Positions 26,303 to 39,279 of a stretch of 64,000 nt of DNA are shown here, piece after piece; position 1 is the first letter of the stretch, and each line of letters opens with the position of its first letter. The stretch comes from JAYFNU01 sp034933305 (GTDB lineage: Bacteria; Bacillota; Clostridia; Oscillospirales; Ruminococcaceae), in NCBI GenBank assembly GCA_034933305.1, contig JAYFNU010000024.1, forward strand, positions 74,453 to 138,452, given 5' to 3'. A program made the translations under genes and the position numbers. The notes beneath the pieces were generated by a model. The model was not told the DNA's origin, did no database searches, and saw nothing but the letters and a program-made list of their open reading frames with translations.

Positions 26303-27601
26303 TCATTCGTCGCAGCGCAGCAGATCCTCATAGGTCTCGCGCCGCACGATCACCCGGGCGTCGCCGCCGCGGATCAGAACGATGGGCGGGCGCGGGATGC
26401 GGTTGTAATTCGACGCCATCGAATAGTTGTAGGCGCCGGTCGACAGGACCGCGAGAATGTCGCCGGGCTCGGCCGCCTGCAGCAGCGTATTCTCCTGGAT
26501 GAGATCGCCGCTTTCGCAGCATTTCCCCGCGATCGTCACGCGGCGGTCGGCCGGCTGCGCCGCCTTGTTGGCGAGCACGGCGGTATAATCCGCCTGATAG
26601 AGCGCATAGCGCGGGTTGTCGGTCATGCCGCCGTCGACGCTGACGTATGTCCGCACGCCCCTGATCTCCTTGACGGCGCCGACGGTGTACAGCGTGACGC
26701 CCGCGCTGCCGACGATGCGGCGGCCGGGCTCGAGAATGATCTGCGGGACGGGCATGCCGAGCGCCGCGCACTCCGCTTCGATCGCGCGCGCGACGGTACC
26801 GATCATCGCTTTCGCCGGCGTGAAGGTGTTCTCCGGCAGATACTTGATCGCGTATCCCCCGCCGAGATCGAGCTTTTCGGGCGCGATGCCGTGCGTTTCT
26901 CCGCAGCGCTTCATAAAGCGCAGCATGACGCGCGCCGCTTCGCAGAACGGCTCGGCCTCAAAGATCTGTGAGCCGATGTGGCAATGGAGCCCCGTGAGCC
27001 GCAGCGCGCCGCAGGAGGCAGCGCGGGCGACGGCGTCGTCCGCCTCCCCGTTCTCGAGCGCAAAGCCGAATTTGCTGTCGATGGAGCCCGTCAGGATATA
27101 TTTATGGGTATGCGCCTCCACGCCCGGCTTGATGCGCAGGAATATGTCCTGCCGGCGGCCGCGGGCCGCACAGAGCTTCGCGAGCGTCTCGAGCTCGAAC
27201 AGATTGTCGACGACGATCGTGCCAACGCCGTATTCGAGCGCATCGGCGAGCTCCGCGGGCGTCTTGTTGTTGCCGTGGAAGAGGATCTTTTCGGGTGCGA
27301 AGCCGACGCTCGCCGCCGTATACAGTTCGCCGCCCGAAACGACGTCCAGGCCGAGGCCCTCCGACTGCACGATGCGCAGCAGCTCCCTGCAGCACAGCGC
27401 CTTGCCGGCGTAAGCGGCAAAAGAGCCCTGCGGGAAGCAGCTTTGCAGGGCGTCGGCGAACGTCCGGCAGGCGCGGCGGATCTCCGCTTCGCTCAGGCAG
27501 TACAGCGGCGTGCCGAAGCGCTGCGCGAGCGCGACGGCATCGGCGTCGTCGATCGCCAGATGCCCCGCCGCATTGACGGACAGACAATCGGAAAGAAACA
27601 T
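26303..27601 (-). CDS. lysA: Diaminopimelate decarboxylase
   Basis: 432-residue fold-type III PLP enzyme. Lys67 in AYAGKALCC binds PLP; HCHIGSQI, the glycine loop LDLGGGY and EPGRRIVGSAG are present, and the C-terminal CCESGD and YNYSMASNYN close the active site. Converts meso-DAP to lysine, finishing the pathway begun by asd-dapA-dapB. Follows engB with a 2-bp gap. Confidence 0.96.
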   Translation of the reverse strand: MFLSDCLSVNAAGHLAIDDADAVALAQRFGTPLYCLSEAEIRRACRTFADALQSCFPQGSFAAYAGKALCCRELLRIVQSEGLGLDVVSGGELYTAASVGFAPEKILFHGNNKTPAELADALEYGVGTIVVDNLFELETLAKLCAARGRRQDIFLRIKPGVEAHTHKYILTGSIDSKFGFALENGEADDAVARAASCGALRLTGLHCHIGSQIFEAEPFCEAARVMLRFMKRCGETHGIAPEKLDLGGGYAIKYLPENTFTPAKAMIGTVARAIEAECAALGMPVPQIILEPGRRIVGSAGVTLYTVGAVKEIRGVRTYVSVDGGMTDNPRYALYQADYTAVLANKAAQPADRRVTIAGKCCESGDLIQENTLLQAAEPGDILAVLSTGAYNYSMASNYNRIPRPPIVLIRGGDARVIVRRETYEDLLRCDE

Positions 27602-27603
27602 CG

Positions 27604-28196
27604 CTATCCCTCGCTGAGTTGTGTGTTGACGGCATCGCGCAGCGTCTGCGCGCAGGCCTCGTCGTTGACGGTGAAGGGCACGACGGCGCGCGGCGCATAG
27701 GGCGCGAGCGCGTCGCCGAGCGCGGCAAGATTCCGGGCATAGTCCGTCTTGCCGAGCTTATCCGCTTTTGTGAGCACCGCGATGAGCGGCAGCCCGAGAT
27801 GCGCGATATAATCGAGCATCCCGATGTCGTCCTGCGACGGCGCATGGCGCATGTCGAGCAGCAGCAGCGCGAGCCGTATGTCGCGGCCCGACGTGAAAAA
27901 GTGTTCAAGCAGCGCCGCCCAGCGCTCCTTTTCCGCCTGCGAGCGCTTTGCATACCCGTAGCCCGGCAGGTCGACGAGGAAGAAGCCCTCCCCCGCCGAA
28001 AAGAAATTGACGGTTGTCGTCTTTCCCGGCGTCGCGCTCACGCGCGCGAGCGCCTTGCGCCGGCAGAGCTTGTTGAGCAGCGACGACTTGCCGACGTTCG
28101 AGCGCCCGCAGAAGACGATCTCCGCGCCCGCGGAGGGCGGAAGCTGGCTGCCGAGCCCGTAGGAGGCGATGAACGCCGCCTTGCCGAAATCCATGC

Positions 28197-28200
<4 letters not shown>
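27604..28200 (-). CDS. engB: Ribosome biogenesis GTP-binding protein EngB/YsxC
   Basis: 198-residue TrmE-Era-EngA-like GTPase: G1 GRSNVGKSS, G2/G3 ATPGKT and DLPGYG, G4 TKAD. Acts in late 50S subunit assembly. The start ATG overlaps the lon stop as ATGA; the lon-engB arrangement is common in Firmicutes. Confidence 0.95.
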
Positions 28201-30620
<2,420 letters not shown>

Positions 30621-30749
30621 TCTGATTTTTTAACCTCTGTATTTCTGCCGTTGATAATTCTATGTATTCGAAGCGCCGGGCTTCGATTCTCCATATTATA
30701 ATTTATAAATGTTAAGAAAGCAATGCGGCGGCGCAAACGCCGCATAAGG

Positions 30750-30774
30750 AAAAAGGGGGATCGTTCGATCCCCC
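30750..30774 (-). terminator. Terminator of the clpX transcript
   Basis: Nine-bp stem GGGGGATCG (30755-30763) with CGATCCCCC (30766-30774); the minus-strand tail begins with five T. It lies 6 bp after the clpX stop. A second GC-rich hairpin lies at about 30723-30747. Confidence 0.8.
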
Positions 30775-30780
30775 TCCGCT

Positions 30781-32040
<1,260 letters not shown>

Positions 32041-32048
32041 GTGTTCCT

Positions 32049-32630
32049 TTATCTCTTCGTCATAATGTCGTCGATGAGGCCGTAGGCCTTCGCCTGCTCG
32101 GGCGTCATGAAGTTGTCGCGATCGGTATCGCGCTCAATGACCTCGAGCGGCTGGCCGGTGGCGTCCGCCATGATCTGGTTGAGCTTTTTCTTGATATACA
32201 GGATGCGGTCGGCCTGGATCTTGATATCCGTCGCCTGCCCCTGCGTGCCGCCGCTCGGCTGGTGGATCATGATCTCGCTGTTGGGCAGCGCGAAACGTTT
32301 CCCCTTCGCGCCGGCGCACAGCAGGAACGCGCCCATCGACGCCGCCATGCCGACGCAGATCGTCGACACGTCGCATTTGATATACTGCATCGTGTCGTAA
32401 ATCGCCATGCCCGCGGTGATCGAACCGCCGGGGCTGTTGATATACAGGCTGATGTCCTTTGTCTGATCCTGTCCCTCGAGATAGAGCAGCTGCGCGACCA
32501 CGAGGCTCGCGGTCACGTCGTTGACCTCCTCCGAGAGCATGATGATGCGGTCATTGAGCAGCCGCGAATAGATGTCGTAGGAGCGCTCGCCGCGGTTGGT
32601 CTGTTCGATGACGACCGGTACTAAACTCAT
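32049..32630 (-). CDS. clpP: ATP-dependent Clp protease proteolytic subunit ClpP
   Basis: 193 residues from ATG 32630, 8 nt after GGAGG; a GTG three codons earlier is inside the ribosome-binding region. Catalytic Ser98 in GMAASMG and His123 in MIHQPSGG, Asp following. Forms the tetradecameric chamber used by ClpX. Order tig-clpP-clpX-lon is the standard Firmicutes proteostasis cluster. Confidence 0.97.
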   Translation of the reverse strand: MSLVPVVIEQTNRGERSYDIYSRLLNDRIIMLSEEVNDVTASLVVAQLLYLEGQDQTKDISLYINSPGGSITAGMAIYDTMQYIKCDVSTICVGMAASMGAFLLCAGAKGKRFALPNSEIMIHQPSGGTQGQATDIKIQADRILYIKKKLNQIMADATGQPLEVIERDTDRDNFMTPEQAKAYGLIDDIMTKR

Positions 32631-32660
32631 AATCTCCACCTCCGAATTATGTAGCGGACC

Positions 32661-34022
32661 TTATTCGGCGGCCTTTTCCTTCTCGGCCGCTTCCGCCTTC
32701 TTCGCGGCTTCCTTTGTCCGCTGCTCGCGCGTCGTCTTCTCCGTCTTCACCTTGGCGTTCTGCTTGATGCAGTCGATCGCCTTCTTGACGGCGAGATCCT
32801 TCTTGAGGTCGGCTTCGGTCACGAGCTCCTTGAGCTTGTCGAGCTCCATCTTGTACTCCTCGGCCATTCTCTTGAATTCCGCGTCGATCTCCTCGGCGCT
32901 CACATCGAGCTTCGCGTCGCGCACGACGGCCTCGAGCGCAAGGCGGCTCTTCACGAATTTCTCCGCAGGCTCGCGGAAAGAATTGCGGAAACCGTCGAGA
33001 TCAAGTCCCGTGTATTTGAGATAGTTCTCCACCGTCATCCCCTGCGAGCGCAGGCGGTAGTCGAAATCGCGCACCATTTCCTCGATGCGGTCGTCGACCA
33101 TCACGGCGGGCACGTCGCCCTCCAGCGTCCCGGCGACCTGGTCGACGAGCTCGTTCTCGAGCTCCTCGTCGGCGCGGTCCTCGTTCGCCTTTTCGAGGCG
33201 CTCGCGGATGCTCTTTTTGAGCTCGTCGAGCGTGTCGAATTCGCTGACGTCCTTTGCCAGCTCGTCATCGAGCGCCGGCAGCTCCTTGAAGCGGATCTCG
33301 TGCAGCTTGATCTTGAAAACGACGTCCTGGCCCGCGAGCTCTTCCGCGCCGTAATCGGCCGGGAACTTCACGTTGATGTCGAATTCCTCGCCGGCCTTGT
33401 GGCCGACGACCTGCTCCTCGAAGCCGGGGATAAACTGGCCGGAGCCGAGCGTGAGCTCATAGTTCTCGCCCTTGCCGCCCGGGAAGGCGACGCCCTTTTT
33501 GAAGCCCTCGAAATCGATGACGGCGATGTCGCCCGTCTGCGCTGCGCGGTCTTCGACGGTGATCATGCGCGCGCCCTTTTCCCGCAGGTCGCCGACTTCG
33601 TGCTCGACCTCGTCGTCCTCGACAGTATTGACCTTCTTCGTCGCGGCTATACCCTTGTATTTGCCGATCTTGAGCTCGGGGCGCAGCGTGACGGTGAACT
33701 TCACCTTTGCGCCGTTCTCCTTGCTCGCCTCGGTGACCTCGCCCTCGGGGCGGCCGATGGTCTCGATGCCCGCCTGCTCGATGGCGTTTTTGCACTCCTC
33801 GGGCAGCAGCGAGTCGATCGCTTCGTCAAAGAAGAAGTTATCGCCGTACATGCGTTCGATGACGGCGCGCGGAGCTTTCCCTTTGCGGAAGCCCGGGATA
33901 CTGATCTTTTTGTTCTCGCGGTGATACACCTTGTCGATCGCCTTCGCAAAGTCCTCCGGCGATATGCCGACCGTAAATTCGTATTTCCCGTCTTCCAGTT
34001 TCTTATGTTCCAGCAGTGACAT
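32661..34022 (-). CDS. tig: Trigger factor
   Basis: 453 residues from ATG 34022 (GGAGG site 7 nt upstream). N-terminal ribosome-binding domain with the signature GFRKGKAPR, PPIase (FKBP) domain around GDIAVIDFEGF to FPADYGAEELAG, and a long helical C-terminal chaperone domain ending in a Lys/Glu/Ala-rich tail. Binds nascent chains at the ribosome exit. Confidence 0.96.
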   Translation of the reverse strand: MSLLEHKKLEDGKYEFTVGISPEDFAKAIDKVYHRENKKISIPGFRKGKAPRAVIERMYGDNFFFDEAIDSLLPEECKNAIEQAGIETIGRPEGEVTEASKENGAKVKFTVTLRPELKIGKYKGIAATKKVNTVEDDEVEHEVGDLREKGARMITVEDRAAQTGDIAVIDFEGFKKGVAFPGGKGENYELTLGSGQFIPGFEEQVVGHKAGEEFDINVKFPADYGAEELAGQDVVFKIKLHEIRFKELPALDDELAKDVSEFDTLDELKKSIRERLEKANEDRADEELENELVDQVAGTLEGDVPAVMVDDRIEEMVRDFDYRLRSQGMTVENYLKYTGLDLDGFRNSFREPAEKFVKSRLALEAVVRDAKLDVSAEEIDAEFKRMAEEYKMELDKLKELVTEADLKKDLAVKKAIDCIKQNAKVKTEKTTREQRTKEAAKKAEAAEKEKAAE

Positions 34023-34085
34023 TCCCAATCCTCCAAATTCAAATCTTACCTATTTTATCATATCGAATAAAAATAATCTATATGT

Positions 34086-34769
34086 TTATTGGATCAAAAG
34101 CGGCCGGAAGCCGAGATTATCCGCCGAAACAAGGCGAAAGTCGATGCCGCCGGACGACCCGTTCCACGCCCACGCGATGCTGTCGCCGTGGATGTGCCCG
34201 TAGTAGCAGCGCCGGACGCCGTAATCGCGCAGCAGCGCGAGGATCTCGGGGCACTGAAAACCGCGGTAGACAGGCGGATAATGCAGAAAAGCGACGCGCT
34301 GTTCGCACGGCATGTCCGCGAGCGCGTCGAGCGACATGCGCAGGCGCCCGAGCTCCCGCCGGAAGACCTTGTCGCTGTCCTGCTCGTCATAAAACCAGCT
34401 GCGCGTGCCGCAGATGCCGGTGTTCTCCACCACATAGGCGTCGTTGAAAAGAAAATCGATCGTCTGATACCCGTTGGCCGTCTTCCATTCCTCGAGCTTT
34501 TTTCTCGTCGCCCACCAGTAGTCATGGTTGCCCTTCAGCAGGATCTTCCTGCCCGGCAGGCGCTCGATGAAATCGAAGTCCGGCTGCGCCTCGCCGAGCG
34601 TCATGCCCCAGGAGATGTCGCCGGGAACCACGACGGTGTCCGCCGGCGCGACCAGCGCGCGCCAGTTTTCCTCAAGGCGGCCCGTGTAATCACCCCAGCC
34701 CGCGAATATGTCCATCGGCTTTTTCGCGCCGAACGACAGGTGCAGATCGGCGATCGCGTAAATTGACAT
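34086..34769 (-). CDS. Calcineurin-type metallophosphoesterase
   Basis: 227 residues with the complete metal-site series: ADLHL (7-11), VPGDISWG, KGNHDYWW, LHYPP and YGHIHGD. Soluble. Substrate cannot be told; related clostridial proteins are annotated only as phosphohydrolases. Starts 3 bp past the dipeptidase stop, in an apparent operon with it. Confidence 0.88.
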   Translation of the reverse strand: MSIYAIADLHLSFGAKKPMDIFAGWGDYTGRLEENWRALVAPADTVVVPGDISWGMTLGEAQPDFDFIERLPGRKILLKGNHDYWWATRKKLEEWKTANGYQTIDFLFNDAYVVENTGICGTRSWFYDEQDSDKVFRRELGRLRMSLDALADMPCEQRVAFLHYPPVYRGFQCPEILALLRDYGVRRCYYGHIHGDSIAWAWNGSSGGIDFRLVSADNLGFRPLLIQ

Positions 34770-34772
34770 GCT

Positions 34773-35684
34773 CTATTCTCCAAAAAAGAAGTGCAGCGCG
34801 TTGTCGAAGAAGATCCCGTCCGTGACGCGCGTGCCGAAGCGCGGAAGAAATTCGGCGTACAGCGCGGGGATGTCCGCGACGTCCCGGCAAAAAGGAAGCG
34901 AACCGCCGCCGTCAAAATCGGCGCCGATACAGACGCTGCGCTCGCCGCCGAAGCGCAGCATGCGGTCGGCGTGGCGCAGCAGGTCGTCGAGGCGCGGGGC
35001 GCCGTCCGCGCGGACGAACGGCGCGTAAAAATTGAGGCCGGCGACGCCGCCCCGCGCCGCGATCTCACGGAAGCAGTCTTCCGTCAGATTGCGCGGGTGG
35101 TCGCACACGGCCCGCAGATTCGAATGCGTCGCAAGGACGCGGCCGTCGAAACGGCGCAGGAGATCGGCGAGCGAGGCGCCGCAGAGATGCGAGACGTCGG
35201 GCGCGATCCCGCAGCGGTCCATCGCGTCCAGCAGCTCCCGTCCGAGCGGCTTGAGCGGCCCGTCGGCCGACGCGCCGCACGCGAACTCGTTCTCGGCGTT
35301 CCACGTGAGGCTCATCGCCTTCACGCCGTCCTGTGCGAGCGCTCCGGTCCTGCGGATGTCGCCGCCAAGCGCCCGCGCGTTCTCGACCGTCAGCAGCGCG
35401 GCGCACTGCCCCGCCTGCCATGCGGCGAGCGCGTCGTCTTTCTCCCGGCACATGCGCATACTGTCCGGCAGCGCCGCCGCCGCATCTTTATAGCAGCCGA
35501 CATAGCGGCGATACGTTTGCCACGGATCGGGGTCTTCATCCTCTATGAACAGCGCAAAACACTGCGCGCGCTTTTCCATCCCGGGAAAATTCCCGAGCCG
35601 CGCGAGCAGCGGAGGATCATCGAGCGGATCGCCGCGCCTGCAGGCTTCGCTCACGGTATCGCAATGCGTGTCAAAATAATTCAA
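34773..35684 (-). CDS. Dipeptidase, membrane/renal dipeptidase family M19
   Basis: 303 residues. FDTHCDTV (4-11) gives the His-x-Asp pair, with further conserved blocks LTVENARAL (bridging Glu), SHLCGASL and ATHSNLRAVCDHPRNLTD-type residues, and GADFDGGG. Hydrolyses dipeptides including some D-amino-acid substrates. No signal peptide, so cytosolic. Confidence 0.9.
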   Translation of the reverse strand: MNYFDTHCDTVSEACRRGDPLDDPPLLARLGNFPGMEKRAQCFALFIEDEDPDPWQTYRRYVGCYKDAAAALPDSMRMCREKDDALAAWQAGQCAALLTVENARALGGDIRRTGALAQDGVKAMSLTWNAENEFACGASADGPLKPLGRELLDAMDRCGIAPDVSHLCGASLADLLRRFDGRVLATHSNLRAVCDHPRNLTEDCFREIAARGGVAGLNFYAPFVRADGAPRLDDLLRHADRMLRFGGERSVCIGADFDGGGSLPFCRDVADIPALYAEFLPRFGTRVTDGIFFDNALHFFFGE

Positions 35685-35696
35685 TTCGTATCTCCG

Positions 35697-36038
35697 TCAA
35701 AAGGCGTTTTCGATGTGGCGGACGATGCGGTAGCATTCGTCGCGGCGCTCGACGATGATAACGTCGAAGCGGGGCTGCAGCGCCGTCGGAAAGCGGTGCA
35801 GGTAGATCTCAGCCGCCGCGCGCAGGCGGCGCTGCTTGTGCGCGTCGACGCTCTCCTCCCCGCTGACGAGCGCGCCGGGGCTGCGGGTCTTGACCTCGGC
35901 GAAGACGACATATCCGTCCTTCTCCGCCGCAAGATCGATCTCCCCGAAGCGGCAGCTGAAATTGCGCGCAAGGATGCGATAGCGCTCGCGCAGCAGATAC
36001 AGCTCCGCCGCCTTTTCGCCCCGCTGCCCGATATTCAT
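35697..36038 (-). CDS. yraN: YraN/UPF0102 family putative endonuclease
   Basis: 113 residues from ATG 36038, which overlaps the rnhB stop as ATGA. Restriction-endonuclease-like core: G-x-GEKAA near the start, CRFGEIDLAAEK (catalytic Asp) and FAEVKTRS (E-x-K). Role unknown; usually next to rnhB, as here. Confidence 0.92.
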   Translation of the reverse strand: MNIGQRGEKAAELYLLRERYRILARNFSCRFGEIDLAAEKDGYVVFAEVKTRSPGALVSGEESVDAHKQRRLRAAAEIYLHRFPTALQPRFDVIIVERRDECYRIVRHIENAF

Positions 36039-36646
36039 TTTGCCGCCCTTCCCTTCAGAAAGCTTCGCCGGTGATATGCCGTGACGCCCCACGCGTCGAT
36101 CGCGGCATAATGCTCTTTTGTCGGGTATCCCTTGTGCTTTTCGAAGCCGTACTGCGGATAGCGCAGCGCCAGCTCGCGCATGAAGCGGTCCCTCGTCACC
36201 TTTGCCAGGATCGACGCGGCCGCGACGCTCGCCGAAAGGCCGTCGCCGCCGATGACCGTGCGGCACGGGGCGGACAGCTGCGGCGCGCAGTTCCCGTCGA
36301 TGAGCGCGAGAGAAACGGGAACGCCGAGATCCTCCACGGCGCGCCGCATGCCGAGCATCGTCGCCTGAAGGATATTGATCTCGTCGATCGTGCGGTTGTC
36401 CACGAGCGCGACGGCAAAGGCCACGCACTCCGATGTGATGGCGTCGTACAGCGCTTCCCTGCGCTTTTCGGACACCTTCTTCGAGTCGTTCAGACCGTCA
36501 AAACGGCTTTCCGGGCGCAGGATGACCGCGGCGCACGCCACAGGCCCCGCGAGCGGCCCCCTGCCGGCCTCGTCGACGCCGCAAAGAAGACCGCCGATCC
36601 CTTTCCTCGCTTCGCCGTCAAAGGCGTACAGCGCGTCATAGACCAT
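36035..36646 (-). CDS. rnhB: Ribonuclease HII
   Basis: 203 residues; catalytic DEAGRG with Asp25-Glu26, ALIDGN (third Asp) and ATILAKVTRD-type block. Removes ribonucleotides from DNA. Overlaps rbgA by 11 bp upstream and yraN downstream: the rbgA-rnhB-yraN string is conserved in Firmicutes. Confidence 0.95.
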   Translation of the reverse strand: MVYDALYAFDGEARKGIGGLLCGVDEAGRGPLAGPVACAAVILRPESRFDGLNDSKKVSEKRREALYDAITSECVAFAVALVDNRTIDEINILQATMLGMRRAVEDLGVPVSLALIDGNCAPQLSAPCRTVIGGDGLSASVAAASILAKVTRDRFMRELALRYPQYGFEKHKGYPTKEHYAAIDAWGVTAYHRRSFLKGRAAK

Positions 36647-37508
36647 TTTCCGGCTCCTCGAACGTAATGCGCCCGAGCTTCCCCGCGCGCAGCTCGTCGA
36701 GCACCGCCGCGGCGGCGCGCGCCGTGTCGTACTCCCCGCGGCCGAGCAGCATCCCGCGATTCCTGGCCGCCGCCTCGAGCAGCTGCCACCCTTCGCCGGC
36801 GAGTTGCCCGTCCGACATTTTGAAGCGTTCTTTCAGCTGCGCCGGATAGCGCTTTGCGAGGATCGCGAGCAGGCACGCGGCGACCTGTTCCCGGTCAAAG
36901 ACGTCGTCCTTGATCGCGCCCGTGAACGCGAGTTTCAGCCCCGTGTCGGGATCGTCGAATTTTCGTCCCAGCACGCCCGGCATGTCGAGCAACTCGATGC
37001 CGGGCGCCGAGATCCACTGTTTGCCGCGCGTCACGCCGGGGCGATCCTCCGTGCGCGTATACGCCCCGCCCGCGAGACTGTTGATGAGCGTCGACTTGCC
37101 GACGTTCGGCACGCCGACGACCATGGCCCGCGGCACGCGCGCCACGGCGCCGCGCTCCTTTTCCCGCGCGAGCTTTTCCGCGATGAGGGCGTTGGCCGCG
37201 TCGACGCAGCTCTTGCGCAGCGCCCGGTCTTTCGCCGTGACGGCGATCGCTCCGTAGCCGCTTTCGCGGTAGGCGGCGAGCCAGCGCTTCGTGGCCTGCG
37301 GGTCGGCGAGATCGCTCTTGTTGAGCAGCAGCAGCTGCGGCTTTCCGGCGATGAGCGCGGCGAGCTCCGGATTCTTGCTCGAAGCGGGAATCCGGGCGTC
37401 CAGCAGCTCGATGACGAGGTCGACGTTCTTCACGTCGGCCGCGATGAGCCGCAGCGTCTTCATCATGTGTCCGGGAAACCAGTGGATATTTACAGCATCG
37501 TATTCCAT
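36636..37508 (-). CDS. rbgA: Ribosome biogenesis GTPase YlqF/RbgA
   Basis: 290-residue circularly permuted GTPase: N-terminal NIHWFPGHMMK, G4 NKSD first, then G1 GVPNVGKST and G3 DMPG, and a C-terminal helical domain. Needed for late 50S assembly (loading of L16). Lies 3 bp from lepB. Confidence 0.95.
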   Translation of the reverse strand: MEYDAVNIHWFPGHMMKTLRLIAADVKNVDLVIELLDARIPASSKNPELAALIAGKPQLLLLNKSDLADPQATKRWLAAYRESGYGAIAVTAKDRALRKSCVDAANALIAEKLAREKERGAVARVPRAMVVGVPNVGKSTLINSLAGGAYTRTEDRPGVTRGKQWISAPGIELLDMPGVLGRKFDDPDTGLKLAFTGAIKDDVFDREQVAACLLAILAKRYPAQLKERFKMSDGQLAGEGWQLLEAAARNRGMLLGRGEYDTARAAAAVLDELRAGKLGRITFEEPENGL

Positions 37509-37511
37509 CTT

Positions 37512-38024
37512 TTACCCCGCTATGCGCAGGATCTCCCTGCCGAGGACGCTGCGCGCGTCGATGAAGCCGATGGCGGAAAAGCGGCTGTCGTACGATACGG
37601 CCCGGTTGTCCCCCATGACGAAAATATATCCCTGCGGCACGGTGACCGGGTACGCCGTGTCGCCCGTGAGGTTATAGCTCCCCGCGGCGACGGGCGACTG
37701 AAACGGCTCGCCGTCGACCGTGACCGCACCCGCGGCGTCGATATCGACCGTCTGTCCGCCTGTCGCCACGACGCGCTTGACGAGCGGCTCGCCGTAGCCG
37801 TTGTTCTCGTCGATGACGACGATATCGCCGGACGCGGGCGTATAAAACAGGCTCCAGGCGAAGACCCTGTCGCCGTCGGTGAGCGTCGGGTCCATCGAGC
37901 TGCCGCTGACGACGTAGGATTTGATCACAAACGAAAAAATCAGCATGACCGCCGTCAGCGCGAAAACGATCGCGTCGAGCCAGTCGTAGACCGCGGAAAT
38001 TTTATCTTTTTGTTCGTTTTCCAA
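37512..38024 (-). CDS. lepB: Signal peptidase I
   Basis: 170 residues from a TTG at 38024, chosen because the frame upstream overlaps rplS and has no family similarity. One membrane helix (about 17-38), catalytic Ser43 in GSSMDPTL and Lys83 in LVKRVVATGG, the same spacing as Bacillus SipS, and GDNRAVSYDSRFSAIGF. Cleaves signal peptides outside the membrane. Start is the uncertain point. Lies in the rplS-lepB-rbgA-rnhB order. Confidence 0.88.
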   Translation of the reverse strand: MENEQKDKISAVYDWLDAIVFALTAVMLIFSFVIKSYVVSGSSMDPTLTDGDRVFAWSLFYTPASGDIVVIDENNGYGEPLVKRVVATGGQTVDIDAAGAVTVDGEPFQSPVAAGSYNLTGDTAYPVTVPQGYIFVMGDNRAVSYDSRFSAIGFIDARSVLGREILRIAG

Positions 38025-38067
38025 CTGCAGCGCCCCGCTTTCGAGATGAACTTCCGTTTGAAACAAA

Positions 38068-38091
38068 AAAGGGACAACTCGTTGTCCCTTT
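38068..38091 (-). terminator. Terminator after rplS
   Basis: Eleven-bp stem AAAGGGACAAC/GTTGTCCCTTT with a 2-nt loop; the minus-strand tail is T-rich. Read-through would feed lepB. Confidence 0.75.
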
Positions 38092-38103
38092 CTTTCAGCA
38101 TTC

Positions 38104-38463
38104 TTATTTGTCCGTGCGCACGGAGAGACGATTCTTGACCTTCGCGGCCTTGCCGACGCGATTCCGCAGGTAGTAGAGCTTTGCTCTGCGGACCTTGCCG
38201 CCGCGGGTAACCTCGACCTTTTCGATGTTGGGCGAATTGACCGGGAAGACTCTCTCGACGCCGACGCCGTAGGACGTGCGTCTGACCGTAAAGGTCTCTT
38301 CAACGCCGCTGTGCTTCTTCGCGATGACGGTGCCCTCAAAGGTCTGGATCCTCGAGCGGTCGCCCTCCTTGATGCGGACGTACACCTTGGCGGTGTCTCC
38401 GACGTTGACCGAGAGCGGCTCTTTGCGGAGCATGCCCTCTGTGATCTGTTTCATTGCATCCAT
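38104..38463 (-). CDS. rplS: Ribosomal protein L19
   Basis: 119 residues from ATG 38463 (GAGGAG 8 nt upstream). Typical bL19 blocks VGDTAKVYVRIKEGDRSRIQ, FEGTVIA, RRTSYGVGVERVFP and AKLYYLRNRVGKAAK. Lies at the 30S-50S interface. Has its own promoter, a leader of about 110 nt and a terminator. Confidence 0.97.
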   Translation of the reverse strand: MDAMKQITEGMLRKEPLSVNVGDTAKVYVRIKEGDRSRIQTFEGTVIAKKHSGVEETFTVRRTSYGVGVERVFPVNSPNIEKVEVTRGGKVRRAKLYYLRNRVGKAAKVKNRLSVRTDK

Positions 38464-38575
38464 GTTGTTTTCTCCTCTTTTTCGTAGATCAGACATTCAT
38501 GCCCCGCAGGCAGAGGACTGTCCGCTTAATGTTTTGAACATTAACCCCGCCGGTAGGCTGAGGATCATGCAAGCT
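38464..38575 (-). promoter_or_regulatory. Structured 5' leader of rplS (L19-leader-like)
   Basis: Between the promoter and rplS is a leader with a 7-bp hairpin (38527-38543, TAATGTT/AACATTA) and further GC-rich complementary segments. Position and length fit the autoregulatory L19 leader of Firmicutes, but I did not fold it fully. Confidence 0.4.
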
Positions 38576-38580
38576 CAAAT

Positions 38581-38609
38581 ATAATACCACAGGCAAGCCC
38601 GCAATGCAA
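38581..38609 (-). promoter_or_regulatory. SigA-type promoter of rplS
   Basis: On the minus strand TTGCAT (38604-38609), 17-bp spacer and TATTAT (38581-38586). Confidence 0.7.
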
Positions 38610-38616
38610 GCTTTTT

Positions 38617-39279
38617 CTATTCGAAATTGCGCATGTCCCCCGTGAGGATCTGCACGCGCTTGACGAGGCAGTGGTCGGGGTAGCGCCCTGTTTTTTCGAA
38701 CAGCGGCGCAAGCGCCGTATTGGGGTTGAGCGAGCGCTCGTTCCCGGCCGCGAGCAGCAGCTCGAGGCGGCACATCCCGCCCTGCGCGGCGGCGCTCCAT
38801 TCGCGCACGAGCGGCTTGATGTCGACCGTCTGCACGCCCGTCCGCTTGGCCTTCTTTTCCGCCATGATCGAATCGGCGCCGAACAGCTCCCGCGCCGCGG
38901 CGCACATCGTCTGCGGCGCCAGGACCTCGTCCTGCAGCTCGACGATATAGCGCGCCCAGGCGATGTCGCTCGTCTTCATCTTCGCGAGATCCGCGTTGAA
39001 AATCTCGATGCCGTACGGGAGATGCGGGTTGATCGCGTCGATGAGCCCGGAATCGAAATCGTCGTTCACGAGGCGGATGTCGGCGGTATCGCAGATGCTC
39101 TCGATGCCCAGCGACAGCGGCAGCGCGAACGTGAGATAGATGTGGGTGTTGAAGCCCTCCGTGTACCACACGTCGAGGCCGCTCTTCTTTACGGCGCGCG
39201 TAAAACAGCGCAGCAGGTCGAGATGGGAGATATAGCGCGCGTCGAAGAGCTTTGAAAAATGCAGCCTAACGTTTTGCAA
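38617..39279 (-). CDS. TIGR03936/DUF2344 radical-SAM-associated protein
   Basis: 220 residues, soluble. Opens with RLHFSKLFDARYISHLDLLR and has a central VDIKPLV block, as in the DUF2344 family that accompanies or is fused to TIGR03960 radical SAM proteins. Function undetermined, though linked by neighbourhood to tRNA/rRNA processing genes. Overlaps the TIGR03960 gene by 14 bp. Confidence 0.85.
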   Translation of the reverse strand: MQNVRLHFSKLFDARYISHLDLLRCFTRAVKKSGLDVWYTEGFNTHIYLTFALPLSLGIESICDTADIRLVNDDFDSGLIDAINPHLPYGIEIFNADLAKMKTSDIAWARYIVELQDEVLAPQTMCAAARELFGADSIMAEKKAKRTGVQTVDIKPLVREWSAAAQGGMCRLELLLAAGNERSLNPNTALAPLFEKTGRYPDHCLVKRVQILTGDMRNFE